Assembly: GCF_000745775.1 (NCBI RefSeq)
Contig: NZ_JQJY01000001.1
Span: 62,001 to 126,000 of the forward strand
Direction: 5' to 3'
DNA length: 64,000 nucleotides
DNA from: Flavobacterium sp. ASV13
GTDB lineage: Bacteria; Bacteroidota; Bacteroidia; Flavobacteriales; Flavobacteriaceae
Shown in pieces: positions 7,912 through 16,463 of the stretch (positions are counted from its first letter, which is position 1; each line of letters starts with the position of its first letter). The notes under the pieces were generated by a model. It had not been told where the DNA came from, did not search any database, and saw only the letters and a program-made list of their open reading frames with translations. Position numbers and translations under genes: made by a program.

Positions 7912-8349
7912 ATGGGAAAGCACTATTGTCATAAATGTTCTCTGAAACTTGGTTATCTGAATTCAAATGGAGTAGATAAATTAAATTTAACAGGAAGTAC
8001 TTATCTCCTTGAAAAATATATTAAGCATACGCTTCCTCCAACGAAATCAGGTTTAATATCAATCTTCTCTGATCCAACTTATGAAAACTATAAAAATAGC
8101 ACTGTGAATGCCCTTGCATCCGGAAGTACCGTAGTTAACAATAGTCAAATAGACGTTGTCTGGTTTTCAAATCAGGCAAATGGAATATCATTTATTAATG
8201 GAGTGCCGCAGAACAATACAGATGTTGTAAAAACTGTTTTGCATCATGATGCAACAAAAATCCATAGTTTTCCCGTAGATTCCGCTGACTTGATTACAAA
8301 AAATTGTGATGACTGTGGGATCAATATCTTAACTGGTACTACAAAATAA
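7912..8349 (+). CDS. Hypothetical protein with CxxC pairs at both ends
   Basis: A 145-residue protein. CHKC lies at about residues 6-9 and CDDC at about 131-134, so a zinc ribbon closed by both termini is possible. The middle is beta-rich and Ser/Asn/Thr-rich with no signal peptide. I do not recognise a family. It follows the ImmA/IrrE gene by 140 bases on the same strand and could be in the same transcript, though the AT-rich gap may hold its own promoter. Confidence 0.6.
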   Translation: MGKHYCHKCSLKLGYLNSNGVDKLNLTGSTYLLEKYIKHTLPPTKSGLISIFSDPTYENYKNSTVNALASGSTVVNNSQIDVVWFSNQANGISFINGVPQNNTDVVKTVLHHDATKIHSFPVDSADLITKNCDDCGINILTGTTK

Positions 8350-8456
8350 AAATTAATATTAGAGATGACATTTAAGTACTGAACTTTATTGTCATTGAGA
8401 AAAATTTTAATGATCTAGTATTGTAATAAATTATATTGTTAGATTCTAGGTAAATA

Positions 8457-9080
8457 TTAGTGGACTAACAACTTTTTTATTTTTTGAACTGTTCCACTAC
8501 TTTTATCGGTCAACTTCATTATTTTTCTTACTGAATAATCCTGTCGTAGAAGTTTTACAATATCTTTGTGTTCTGTCAAAAGTGTTTGTGTGTCTTTTTT
8601 AAAACCATCTTTGCGGCCTACTTTTCCGCCATTTTTTCTAAAATTATCATAACCAGATTTGATTCGTTGTCTTATCTGCTCTTTTTCTAAGGAACTAACC
8701 GAAGTTAGAATCTGAATTAAAAATTGAGACATTGGATTTATCTCGCCTTTATCATTAAAAGTTTCTATATTGTGATTTTTAATGTAAAGCGAAATACAAT
8801 TTTCATTTAATATCTGTATTGTTTTAAGGACCTCAATTGTATTTCTTCCTAATCTACTAATCTCCCAACAAAGAACTTTATCAATTTTGTTAGTTTTGAT
8901 ATAGTTTATCATTTTTAAAAGTTGTGGTCTTTCTTCATTTGTTTTTCCTCCTGAAATCTTTTCTTCAAAAATATTGACAACCTCATAATTCATATTTTTG
9001 GCAAACTCTAATAATTCTTCGGTTTGTCTTTTGTAATCTTGAATATTGGTGGAAACTCGAGAGAAGATAATTATTTTCAA
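8457..9080 (-). CDS. Small serine recombinase (resolvase/invertase)
   Basis: A 207-residue protein with the resolvase catalytic domain: FSRVST with nucleophile Ser10, then KVLCWEISRLGRN carrying the conserved active-site Arg residues, and SVSSLEKEQIRQRIKSGYDN for the long E helix. The C-terminal 40 residues form a small HTH for DNA binding. The length matches Tn3-family resolvases and invertases. No transposase is beside it, so it may resolve island or plasmid multimers or invert a segment. A near-perfect inverted repeat lies just upstream of its start. Confidence 0.9.
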   Translation of the reverse strand: MKIIIFSRVSTNIQDYKRQTEELLEFAKNMNYEVVNIFEEKISGGKTNEERPQLLKMINYIKTNKIDKVLCWEISRLGRNTIEVLKTIQILNENCISLYIKNHNIETFNDKGEINPMSQFLIQILTSVSSLEKEQIRQRIKSGYDNFRKNGGKVGRKDGFKKDTQTLLTEHKDIVKLLRQDYSVRKIMKLTDKSSGTVQKIKKLLVH

Positions 9081-9107
9081 ATCGTATCGTTTTAATATTT
9101 TATATTA

Positions 9108-9164
9108 CAAAGATACGTATAGTGTGTCATATGTATGTGTTTTTAAATATTAAAATGATACACT
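9108..9164. promoter_or_regulatory. Resolvase promoter and candidate recombination/operator repeat
   Basis: TATCTTTG on the minus strand at 9108-9115 fits a -7 box for the resolvase gene. Next to it AGTGTGTCAT (9121-9130) and ATGATACACT (9155-9164) form an inverted repeat with one mismatch. Resolvases often bind such sites beside their own gene. Confidence 0.4.
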
Positions 9165-9318
9165 TTTGTGTTTGATACAAAATCAATTAATTTTTAGAGG
9201 CTTTGGGATTATGAATGTTACCCATAATTCAAAAATATTTCAATCTTGACATCAATATAAATTTAAAGGAATGTCCATTTTTTGAAAATTCAAATCAAAT
9301 TTCTTATTAATTATAAAC

Positions 9319-9840
9319 TTAATTGTTGATGATTTCGTCAATATTATTTAGTCTTGTTACATATTTTTTATGAGGCAGTTTTGATATTGCTATAACCAGC
9401 GGACATTGATTAAACTCTATACAGTTTGTTACATAACATTCATCATCGATATCCCAATGTTGCTTATTTCTATCAAATAAATGTAAGAAATATTGTCGTC
9501 CTAATCCGCCAATTGTGAAATCATTTTTTGAAATGTATATTTTTACAATTATAGTTTTAGCTATTAAGGGAAATTTAATTGGATCATATTCCCACGCCTT
9601 AAGAAACCAACTTTTGCTAAATAAAATACAAACTCTATTCTTCTTGTCATAGTAATACTTAAAATTTAAATTTATTCTTACGGGACACTCTACCATTGTG
9701 CTTTCGCAATAACATTTTTTTAAATATTTTGACATCTCATTTTTTTTTATCATTTGTCCGTCGGTTAACCCTAATTCAAATCCAATAATCTCCTTTTTGT
9801 CCAAATAATCTAATTCTTTTTGGATATTAATTCTTGCCAT
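9319..9840 (-). CDS. Hypothetical protein (173 aa)
   Basis: A soluble, beta-rich protein starting MARINIQKELDYLDKKE. It has clustered Cys residues (CYCES, ECPV, ECYVTNC, NQCP) that could bind metal, but no family pattern that I recognise. It has its own AT-rich leader and no close same-strand partner. The divergent endonuclease gene begins 320 bases away. Confidence 0.55.
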   Translation of the reverse strand: MARINIQKELDYLDKKEIIGFELGLTDGQMIKKNEMSKYLKKCYCESTMVECPVRINLNFKYYYDKKNRVCILFSKSWFLKAWEYDPIKFPLIAKTIIVKIYISKNDFTIGGLGRQYFLHLFDRNKQHWDIDDECYVTNCIEFNQCPLVIAISKLPHKKYVTRLNNIDEIINN

Positions 9841-10161
9841 ATTTATAAGTTTAATAATTATATCCTAATCAAGTTTTAAAGTTGTTTGTTTTTATAAAAA
9901 AAATAGAATTATCTTCATTTTATTATTTTTGAAAAAAGATATTTGATTATATAAATAATTGTTTAGAGATTAATTATTTACTAAAAATTTTAAATTGAAA
10001 AAGAATGAGACATATAACTGCTGAATATATATGATGAAATAAGAATAGCTAAATAAAATATGATTTAAGTTAGAATGTTCAAGATAAAAATTAATCGAAC
10101 CTTCAATTTAAATAAATTAAAAATTGAATTAGTATTATTGAAAAACTGCTTGATAGGATAA
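9841..10161. other. AT-rich intergenic stretch
   Basis: Divergent spacer between the 173-residue protein and the endonuclease gene. It is nearly all A and T. I see no gene, no strong hairpin and no clear promoter box. Confidence 0.5.
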
Positions 10162-11058
10162 ATGAGAAAAGATATTAGACTCCCGGTATTTGAAAAAGAG
10201 TTCATATGGAATGTCAAAAATGAGATTGAAGTTATTGCTGACGAACCAAATTTGAAATGGATTGATTCAAATTGGAGACCATATTCAATATTAAGTAAAG
10301 ATAGTTTTAGTTATGATCCTGTTGCTGAAAATGAATTATTTAGGCTGCTTAAATATAATACTTGTGCATATTGTAGAGAAAAAATGACAAAACTTCAAGA
10401 GCCTGTGAGCGGGCCTGCGGACGTTTACGTATGCAAAACTTGTTTTTATTGGGGAGGAAGGGGGACAAGACCAGGTGGCCCTACTTATACAAGAGGAAAT
10501 CTAGGAAGAATGAGTTTTATTAATAATCCAGAAGATGCTAAGTTAGAATTGATTATAAATCACATAAATTCTTATTCCGAAAAATTATATGATTTAACAC
10601 CACAACAAGCAGAAAAAATAATGCCAATAGTCTTAAGTGATTATTTAAATTGTGAAGTTATTGCTTTTGGAGGAACAAAGGATAAAGGAATAGATGCACT
10701 TGCAATTAGGGGGGCAGATGAAAAAATACTGGTACAAATTAAATGGAGAGAGGATCAAAAAAAATCTGAAGCAGTATCTACTATTCGAGAAGTTGGAGGT
10801 ACTCTTTTAGCTCGAGGTATTCCAAAAGGATTAATTATTTCTACACGAAAAAAATTCTCAAAGGATGCTATACTAGAGTCAAAATTAATAGGAGAAAGAG
10901 AAATTGTGAACATTGGAAAGATTAATATTGAGTTAAATGATTTTAATGATTTGTTAGATATGTTTGAAGTCTCATCACGTCTAAGGACCGAAAATTTAGA
11001 TCCAGAAGAAATTATACCTTACTATAATAGCGGATGGGAATTATTTGGAATTTCTTAG
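10162..11058 (+). CDS. Zinc-ribbon Mrr-type restriction endonuclease-like protein
   Basis: A 298-residue protein. An N-terminal region carries a CAYC / CKTC zinc ribbon (C68, C71, C91, C94). The C-terminal half is a PD-(D/E)xK nuclease of the Mrr type: GGTKDKGIDALAIR with the catalytic Asp at 178, then VQIKW with the Q-x-K at 192-194, followed by EVGGTLLARGIPKGLIIST, the usual downstream block. Such proteins cut foreign or modified DNA, or act as effectors of defence systems. No methyltransferase is adjacent, so a stand-alone type IV or abortive-infection nuclease is more likely than a classical R-M enzyme. Confidence 0.8.
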   Translation: MRKDIRLPVFEKEFIWNVKNEIEVIADEPNLKWIDSNWRPYSILSKDSFSYDPVAENELFRLLKYNTCAYCREKMTKLQEPVSGPADVYVCKTCFYWGGRGTRPGGPTYTRGNLGRMSFINNPEDAKLELIINHINSYSEKLYDLTPQQAEKIMPIVLSDYLNCEVIAFGGTKDKGIDALAIRGADEKILVQIKWREDQKKSEAVSTIREVGGTLLARGIPKGLIISTRKKFSKDAILESKLIGEREIVNIGKINIELNDFNDLLDMFEVSSRLRTENLDPEEIIPYYNSGWELFGIS

Positions 11059-11100
11059 TTTTAGCAAAACAATTTCATATATATATCATTCAATGCTATA

Positions 11101-11168
11101 AAAAAATTGACTGAAGTAAAAACAATCAATTAAATCTAATTTAGTGTTTTTACTTCAGTCAATTTTTT
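11101..11168. terminator. Bidirectional terminator with 24-bp perfect arms
   Basis: Arms at 11101-11124 and 11145-11168 are exact reverse complements, with A-runs and T-runs at the outer ends and a 20-base loop. It lies between the convergent endonuclease and lipoprotein genes and can serve both. Confidence 0.85.
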
Positions 11169-11175
11169 ATGCGTA

Positions 11176-12216
11176 TTAGTTTATTTTAAATTTTACGACT
11201 GGTCCATAGCCAACTCCATATTTATTCTTTGCAAAACTACGTATGTAAAAATAGTTTCCTAATGGATATAAATTATTAATTCTCGCTTCAAAGTAATCAG
11301 CTTTAAGAACTTCGGTTTTAACATACTTTTCAGTATTGTCAGTTTCTAAAGTCGGCACTAAAGTAATATTAGACCAGCAAAAACCATATTCTGTTATAGG
11401 GCCTCCCGAGTCACTTAGAACTCTAGCATCAAGTTCAGCCATAGACTGAGATAGTGATCTTACACCACCGGTGGTGATACTCGGAACTGTCGCTTCTTTT
11501 GTTGTAAAAGAAACGATTTCACCTAAATATATACCGAAAATAGTTTCTACGAAGCTTCGCACGTAGTATTTAGTATTAGGCATTAACTTAGAAATATTAA
11601 CTGTGTATTTCTTAGTGATATAATTTTCATCAATAAGTACGGTTTTATTAATATCTACCGAAGAGGGATTTGAACTCGTAGATATGTATATACCGGCAGA
11701 AATAATCATTATTTTATCGAGATTTTCATACACAGTATTAATCGAAGCAGAGGTTGGAGTAATAGAAGTAATGCTTCCTGTATTAACTTTTGGTTCGGCT
11801 AATACTGTCTTTGCAGTAGTAAAACTTGTTTCACTTGAATATGTAATACCTAACTTTGATTGGGCATAAGCTCTAACGTAATACTTTGTATTTGCAGATA
11901 AATCTTTTAAGTTGCAATTAAAATTTCCAATGGTAACAGTAGTATTGACTTTAAAACCACTGACAGTTGGAGATGGCGAAGTACTTATACAAACACCTAA
12001 TTCACTTAATCCATTATCGCCAATTGAAACTAAATTTCCAGAAACGGTTGCGGTAGTTTCAGTGATCTTTGATACTTCTAAGCTTTTAATTTCAAGAGAT
12101 GTCTGGTTTTCTTCGATTGGATCTTGGGAATTTGAGTCCTCATTTGCACATCCGGTTGCAAGAATAATCGAGCATAAGAAAGTGAAGAACAATACTTTTT
12201 GTGTAAATTTCTGCAT
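11176..12216 (-). CDS. Lipoprotein with three fibronectin type III-like repeats
   Basis: About 346 residues from the ATG at 12216. A signal peptide ends in a lipobox with Cys23 (ILATGC). Three repeats of roughly 95-100 residues follow, each with the pattern EVSKITETTATVSG ... ANTKYYVRAYAQSKLGITYSSETSFTT, typical of FN3-like domains in Bacteroidota surface lipoproteins. An ATG at 12267 is in frame, but the promoter box (12239-12246) lies inside that extension. Regulation probably involves the divergent XRE gene, whose operator covers the -33 region. A surface adhesin or binding role is a guess. Confidence 0.8.
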   Translation of the reverse strand: MQKFTQKVLFFTFLCSIILATGCANEDSNSQDPIEENQTSLEIKSLEVSKITETTATVSGNLVSIGDNGLSELGVCISTSPSPTVSGFKVNTTVTIGNFNCNLKDLSANTKYYVRAYAQSKLGITYSSETSFTTAKTVLAEPKVNTGSITSITPTSASINTVYENLDKIMIISAGIYISTSSNPSSVDINKTVLIDENYITKKYTVNISKLMPNTKYYVRSFVETIFGIYLGEIVSFTTKEATVPSITTGGVRSLSQSMAELDARVLSDSGGPITEYGFCWSNITLVPTLETDNTEKYVKTEVLKADYFEARINNLYPLGNYFYIRSFAKNKYGVGYGPVVKFKIN

Positions 12217-12238
12217 AATTAGTTTTTTTAGTTCCGAG

Positions 12239-12246
12239 CAAACGTA
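12239..12246 (-). promoter_or_regulatory. Promoter -7 box of the FN3 lipoprotein gene
   Basis: TACGTTTG on the minus strand fits TAnnTTTG and sits 22 bases before the chosen ATG at 12216. The palindromic operator lies about 15 bases further upstream. Confidence 0.6.
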
Positions 12247-12261
12247 CAAAAAAAAACAAAA

Positions 12262-12281
12262 TAACATACGATAGTATGTTA
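12262..12281. promoter_or_regulatory. Palindromic operator between the lipoprotein and XRE genes
   Basis: TAACATACGATAGTATGTTA has perfect 8-base arms around GATA. It covers the -33 region of the lipoprotein promoter and lies about 35 bases before the XRE start, so the small regulator may repress both. Confidence 0.6.
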
Positions 12282-12315
12282 AAATGTTTTGGCATTATGC
12301 AGAAATTGTCCAAGT

Positions 12316-12552
12316 ATGGACAAGCAAGATGATTTAAAAAAATTAGGTGAAAGAATTAAGCAATTAAGGCTTGAACGTGGCTTGTCACAAGCAAAACTAG
12401 GATTGCTCATTATGAAAGATCAGCAGTCAATTTTTAAGGTCGAAGCCGGACAATTCAACCCATCTTATATTTATTTATTGGAATTAGCAAAAGGGTTAGG
12501 TATTACAATTGGTGAACTACTGGATTTTAAACAAAATGATAGTTTGAATTAA
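12316..12552 (+). CDS. Small XRE-family HTH regulator (78 aa)
   Basis: A compact single-domain regulator: LGERIKQLRLERGLSQAKLGLLI is the helix-turn-helix, then QQSIFKVEAGQFNPSYIYLLELAKGLGITIGELLDF completes the fold. The length resembles phage Cro-like proteins and restriction-modification C proteins. A TTG at 12289 would extend it by nine residues, but the ATG at 12316 directly precedes the domain. It is divergent from the FN3 lipoprotein, with an excellent palindrome between them. The endonuclease gene nearby is separated by a terminator, so a C-protein role is not supported. Confidence 0.85.
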   Translation: MDKQDDLKKLGERIKQLRLERGLSQAKLGLLIMKDQQSIFKVEAGQFNPSYIYLLELAKGLGITIGELLDFKQNDSLN

Positions 12553-12704
12553 GTAATAAAGGTTTATATACTTCAGTTTATGAAGTAGTATTTATGTAAA
12601 GTGATGGAATTTTTATAAGATATATGTTATGGTATTGTGCTTTTAAGTTATAACTTGCTTCATGTTACATTTATGCGCAATTGGTATTTTTGTTCATTTT
12701 GAAT

Positions 12705-13130
12705 CTAATTTAAAATATCATTTAATATCAAATTTCTCCTAACTCGGCGGTAGTCGTCACCGTGATGATACATGTAATTTTCACGATTTTCTTTGTCCCA
12801 GATTTTGATTAATGGAGATATTTTAAATGCACCACCACTACACCGATGCATGATGAAGTTAAAGTCTTGGTAAGATACTTGTTGCCAATCTCCCCTTAAT
12901 ATATTGTCTATATTTACATTAAAAATTTTGTAATCTATTTTTATAATTTCATCAGTAGCTTCAAATATAAAATCAGGTTTAATAGATTTTATTTTTCTTT
13001 TTATCTTGGTTAGTTCGCTTTTAAATTTTTTTGTAAAGTGTGAGTTTTCTTCGTACGTATAAAGTGAAAACAAGTAATATTCATTTAGGATTTTATATTC
13101 GTCAATTAAAAGTTGTTTAATTTCTTTCAT
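12705..13130 (-). CDS. Hypothetical protein (141 aa)
   Basis: A soluble basic protein. The first 60 residues are Lys/Glu-rich and probably helical. The C-terminal part has an unusual run with HRCSGG and YMYHHGDDYRRVRRN. I recognise no family. It stands alone on the minus strand with gene-poor sequence on its upstream side. Probably a real gene from its length and composition, but without function. Confidence 0.5.
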   Translation of the reverse strand: MKEIKQLLIDEYKILNEYYLFSLYTYEENSHFTKKFKSELTKIKRKIKSIKPDFIFEATDEIIKIDYKIFNVNIDNILRGDWQQVSYQDFNFIMHRCSGGAFKISPLIKIWDKENRENYMYHHGDDYRRVRRNLILNDILN

Positions 13131-13731
13131 TTATGTTAGCTTATTTTATACAGTATATATTAAAAAATTAATATTGAAATGAAATCTTAAAGATAATTTA
13201 GGGAATAATTTTTTCTAATAGTTTGATGAGTACATAAATTTTGTTTGTGATCTAGCAATTAATAGAAAATATTATCATAATGTAAAATGTACTTTATTCT
13301 AGCAGATTTGAAGAAATAAATGCTGGATTTGTGTAATGAATTATTAAATAAAATTTGGTCTAAGTCTATGATGTGAAGTTTCAGTTTTGATTACCTGAAA
13401 ATTTAAAAAAAGAGTTGCTCTGTAATGAATGTAGATGTAAACGTGTATGTTAATTGATATTTTTTCTTTGTTTTTGAATAATTCTGTGTTTTTACAAGAA
13501 TATAAGTTACAATAATAATCCATACCGTTTCTTATGTTATACATTTAATTTAAAAATAAATAATACTCTAGGTTTGTATTGCTTATCTACTGAATACTTA
13601 AAGATAACATATCTGTAATTTACTAGAGTTGAATTAGTATTTTATTAATTTTTGATAAATATGTCTGGTATTTAAAACTTTAGTTAAAGGTGTTGCTATA
13701 ATTTTTATATATATAATAAAAATTAAATATT
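13131..13731. other. Gene-poor AT-rich stretch
   Basis: About 600 bases between the 141-residue protein and the polymerase-like gene. A minus-strand 66-codon frame (13344-13544) has low-complexity, Tyr/Ile/His-rich sequence and no partner; I reject it. No strong hairpin is seen. The stretch could hold the control or replication-origin region of the following gene, but nothing repetitive supports that. Confidence 0.4.
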
Positions 13732-15330
13732 ATGAAACAATTAATTATAGTTAATCCGGTAAAAAACTTTTTCACAGAAAAAATTACAGACATATTAACC
13801 GCAAAAATAGATTACGTAAATATTGAATTACCAATAAAAAAAGAATCACTAAATAGATATAAAGAAAGTTATAATAGAAGAAGTAGAACAATCAATACAT
13901 CTAATAAATTAACTAATATTTTAAATTTATTTATAAATATTAATAATACATCTATCAATTATGATGTTCTAAATATTAAGACTTCAAATAAGACTTTATC
14001 TATTGATTTCACGGCTATTAAGGCATATTATGAGTATGATAATTATAGTAATATTTACGCACAAATCCCGTTATTTTTCGAAGATGTAAATGTCATAAAA
14101 ATACCAAAAAAAGTTGAAGTTGCTGTCAAACATATTCCCAACAAGTTATTGCAGGAAATTCATTCAGATACATCGGTTGCAAGGGAATTATGCCTTCTTT
14201 TTATTATGCATCTAAACTCAACTTATTTCACAATTATTGACGGTACAAACCCAGATGGTTGGAAAGCACTTAGCGCAAAATATCTACGTGATTTTTTTAC
14301 CTTAAATTCTGGTCTTTATTTAAAAATTATAGATGCTTTAGAATATAAAATAAAGACTGGGTCTATTCTGGAATGTGATGGAATATATATCGTTGGTGAG
14401 AAGAGTTATAAATATAGGTTAGGAGAAGCTTACATTGGTAAAGGATTTACTTCCTATGAGGTAAAAACTGAAAAAGCAATAGCCCTTTTAAATAATTTCT
14501 ATATTAATAAAATTAGAGATGCTAATCATAATATTATATGTAAAAATTTAATAAAATTTTATTCAAAAGTTACGTTGCCAACCGAGCAAGAAATTTTAAG
14601 AGAAGCAGACAGACTGATAAAAAGTAAATATATAACTAAAAAGGGGAAGAAATTAACCAAGCTTAATAATCAAAGTAAAAATTATTTTAAAAATCCTGAA
14701 AATCGCTCTTTTGTAGAGGATGCAGTTTTAATTTTTAAATATTTGACAGATAATGGTTTGATGATTCCGAGAATAGGTGGTGAAGCAAGTGGAGGAAGGG
14801 CAGTGGATTCTTTTACACTTATGCCCTCTTGGATTCGCAATCTTGTGAAGGTTAATGGTAAACCGTTTAAAGAATGTGATTTTAATTGTCTTCATCCTAA
14901 TATTTCTATGACTTTATATGGTGGTAATAAAAGATTTTTAAATCATGCAGATTTAGTGGAAGAGTTAAAGATTCCATTAGAGATAATAAAAATTGAACAT
15001 CTTTCATTTTTTAATAAAGAGATCTGGCAAATGAAAAAATCGCCTCTCTACGAATACTATAATAATTATGAGCCGATAATGTTGAAGAGAATCATTAAAG
15101 AAAAATGTAACAATAAAAATAAACACAAAATAACATCCAGAAGATTATTTGCAACGGAAGTTAATATAATGACTGATGTAATTAAGCAACTAAATTTAAA
15201 TAATATTTATGTGGGATATGTTTATGATGCTCTTTTTTTTGATCAAAAACATGGAGAATATATAAAAGAAATTATGGATGAAGTTGTGCAAAAACATGGA
15301 ATTTATACAGTTGCCAAATTATCTGCATAG
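13732..15330 (+). CDS. Polymerase-like mobile-element protein of unknown family
   Basis: A 532-residue protein, Lys/Asn/Ile-rich. The C-terminal 160 residues resemble a polymerase palm: GKPFKECDFNCLHPNI (Asp383) looks like family-A motif A, KITSRRLFATEVNIMTDVI (about 466-484) takes the place of motif B, and NIYVGYVYDALFFD (Asp499) resembles motif C. The N-terminal 350 residues are not recognised; they may hold a DNA-binding part. Similar proteins with a D-x-x-x-x-H/Q-P motif occur on Bacteroidota mobile elements. A role in element replication is inferred, not shown. It could instead be an unrelated protein with chance motif resemblance. Confidence 0.55.
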   Translation: MKQLIIVNPVKNFFTEKITDILTAKIDYVNIELPIKKESLNRYKESYNRRSRTINTSNKLTNILNLFININNTSINYDVLNIKTSNKTLSIDFTAIKAYYEYDNYSNIYAQIPLFFEDVNVIKIPKKVEVAVKHIPNKLLQEIHSDTSVARELCLLFIMHLNSTYFTIIDGTNPDGWKALSAKYLRDFFTLNSGLYLKIIDALEYKIKTGSILECDGIYIVGEKSYKYRLGEAYIGKGFTSYEVKTEKAIALLNNFYINKIRDANHNIICKNLIKFYSKVTLPTEQEILREADRLIKSKYITKKGKKLTKLNNQSKNYFKNPENRSFVEDAVLIFKYLTDNGLMIPRIGGEASGGRAVDSFTLMPSWIRNLVKVNGKPFKECDFNCLHPNISMTLYGGNKRFLNHADLVEELKIPLEIIKIEHLSFFNKEIWQMKKSPLYEYYNNYEPIMLKRIIKEKCNNKNKHKITSRRLFATEVNIMTDVIKQLNLNNIYVGYVYDALFFDQKHGEYIKEIMDEVVQKHGIYTVAKLSA

Positions 15331-15614
15331 TCTTCTAATTATTAATTGGTACGGAGGCTTATGGTGCATCCCTATCTTTTTCAATTGATCTATTACAAGA
15401 AATAAATTTTATTAATAATAAGCTATGGTCAGTGAAGTATTTTATAAAAAATTGGAAAAGGTAATTGAGAGTTCGGATGCGAAAATCATGCTTTACATGT
15501 TTATTAATCTGAAATAAAATAGTATTTTAAAACTTTTAATGAAATATAATATATATAAAAAAGAGCTGATTAGCTCTTTTTTATACCTGCACTATAGGTT
15601 TTATCTTTAGAGAT
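15331..15614. other. Intergenic stretch with a possible tiny ORF
   Basis: A 30-codon plus-strand ORF at 15425-15517 starts MVSEVFYKKLEKVIESSDAK. It has no support beyond composition and may be chance. The stretch ends in a terminator hairpin. Confidence 0.3.
15557..15582. terminator. Bidirectional terminator
   Basis: AAAAAAGAGCT and AGCTCTTTTTT arms around a four-base loop, flanked by A and T runs. It lies between the convergent polymerase-like gene and the 99-residue protein gene. Confidence 0.8.
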
Positions 15615-15914
15615 TTAGAGTCTGGAATGGTCTGTAGCCCTTTTGTGTTTTTTATTTCTGTCTATGGCGCTTATTATTTTATAATTGACATAATTACTGG
15701 TTTCCAAACCTCTTAGCTGCGGAAAAACAAACCACATCCAAGAAAACATCAATGGTACATTATCAATTTCTGTAAAATGAACATTTAAATCCTTTCTTAA
15801 GTTTTCTGACAACCATTTTGCATCACAACTTTTAACTTTCTTAATTGCATTTTTAAGACTTCTAAGACGATTTTTTGAATATTCTAAATTTTCTTGTTTT
15901 TGTTCTACTAACAT
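15615..15914 (-). CDS. Small hypothetical protein (99 aa)
   Basis: A basic protein. Residues 1-50 are helical and Lys/Glu-rich (EYSKNRLRSLKNAIKKVKS), followed by a hydrophobic segment VPLMFSWMWFVFPQLRG and a basic tail. Not recognised. It has a terminator just downstream and an A/T-rich leader, which supports a real transcript. Confidence 0.5.
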   Translation of the reverse strand: MLVEQKQENLEYSKNRLRSLKNAIKKVKSCDAKWLSENLRKDLNVHFTEIDNVPLMFSWMWFVFPQLRGLETSNYVNYKIISAIDRNKKHKRATDHSRL

Positions 15915-16463
15915 ATTTTTAATTAATTAATATAGAGATACTTTGTTGTACTCTATTTGTTCCGTAAAGGAATGTTTATAATTACTTTTTACACTGGTAT
16001 TTAATCAGTAACCATTAGAATGGAATAATGCTGTAGTTTGTTTGGTGATACAAATCTACAATAATGTAATTTGTTTTACAAATTGAAAATTTCACAATAT
16101 CTGTGTTTATCTAATATTTTGTATATGTTGTTTTGAATTATTTCCTGTTTTTTAACTAAATTACTGATTATTGCTTAGTATTATAAGTTTTTTTCTTTCT
16201 CAATATTTTGTATATGATTGTAAAGAGGAGTATAGTATTAGTATACAACAGAATTTCATAAAAATTCATTTAAAAAAAAATAATTTTTAGCGATTTATAA
16301 GAATGTAGAAACATAGGACTATTCAAGATTTTAATCGTTTAAACCTCCTTTTCTTTATTGTAATGGTTTGTGGGAATTTATTTTTTTTTATATTATTTTT
16401 TGATTTAAAAAAACCAAATGAAGTTTTAAAGCGTAAATGAATTCATAACTTAAAATATAAATT
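15915..16463. other. Gene-poor stretch with a 20-bp imperfect direct repeat
   Basis: About 550 AT-rich bases before the intact fasciclin gene. A direct repeat, AATATTTTGTATATGTTGT at 16113-16131 and AATATTTTGTATATGATTGT at 16202-16221, is 89 bases apart. Each copy contains a partial -7-like TATTTTG. No gene is seen. It could hold tandem promoters, regulator sites or an element end. Confidence 0.45.

Noticed and set aside
12316..12552. Restriction-modification controller (C) protein for the Mrr-type nuclease
   Set aside because: A bidirectional terminator and the lipoprotein gene lie between them, and the operator faces the lipoprotein gene.
13344..13544. 66-codon minus-strand ORF
   Set aside because: Low-complexity sequence rich in Tyr, Ile and His; no promoter, partner or family.
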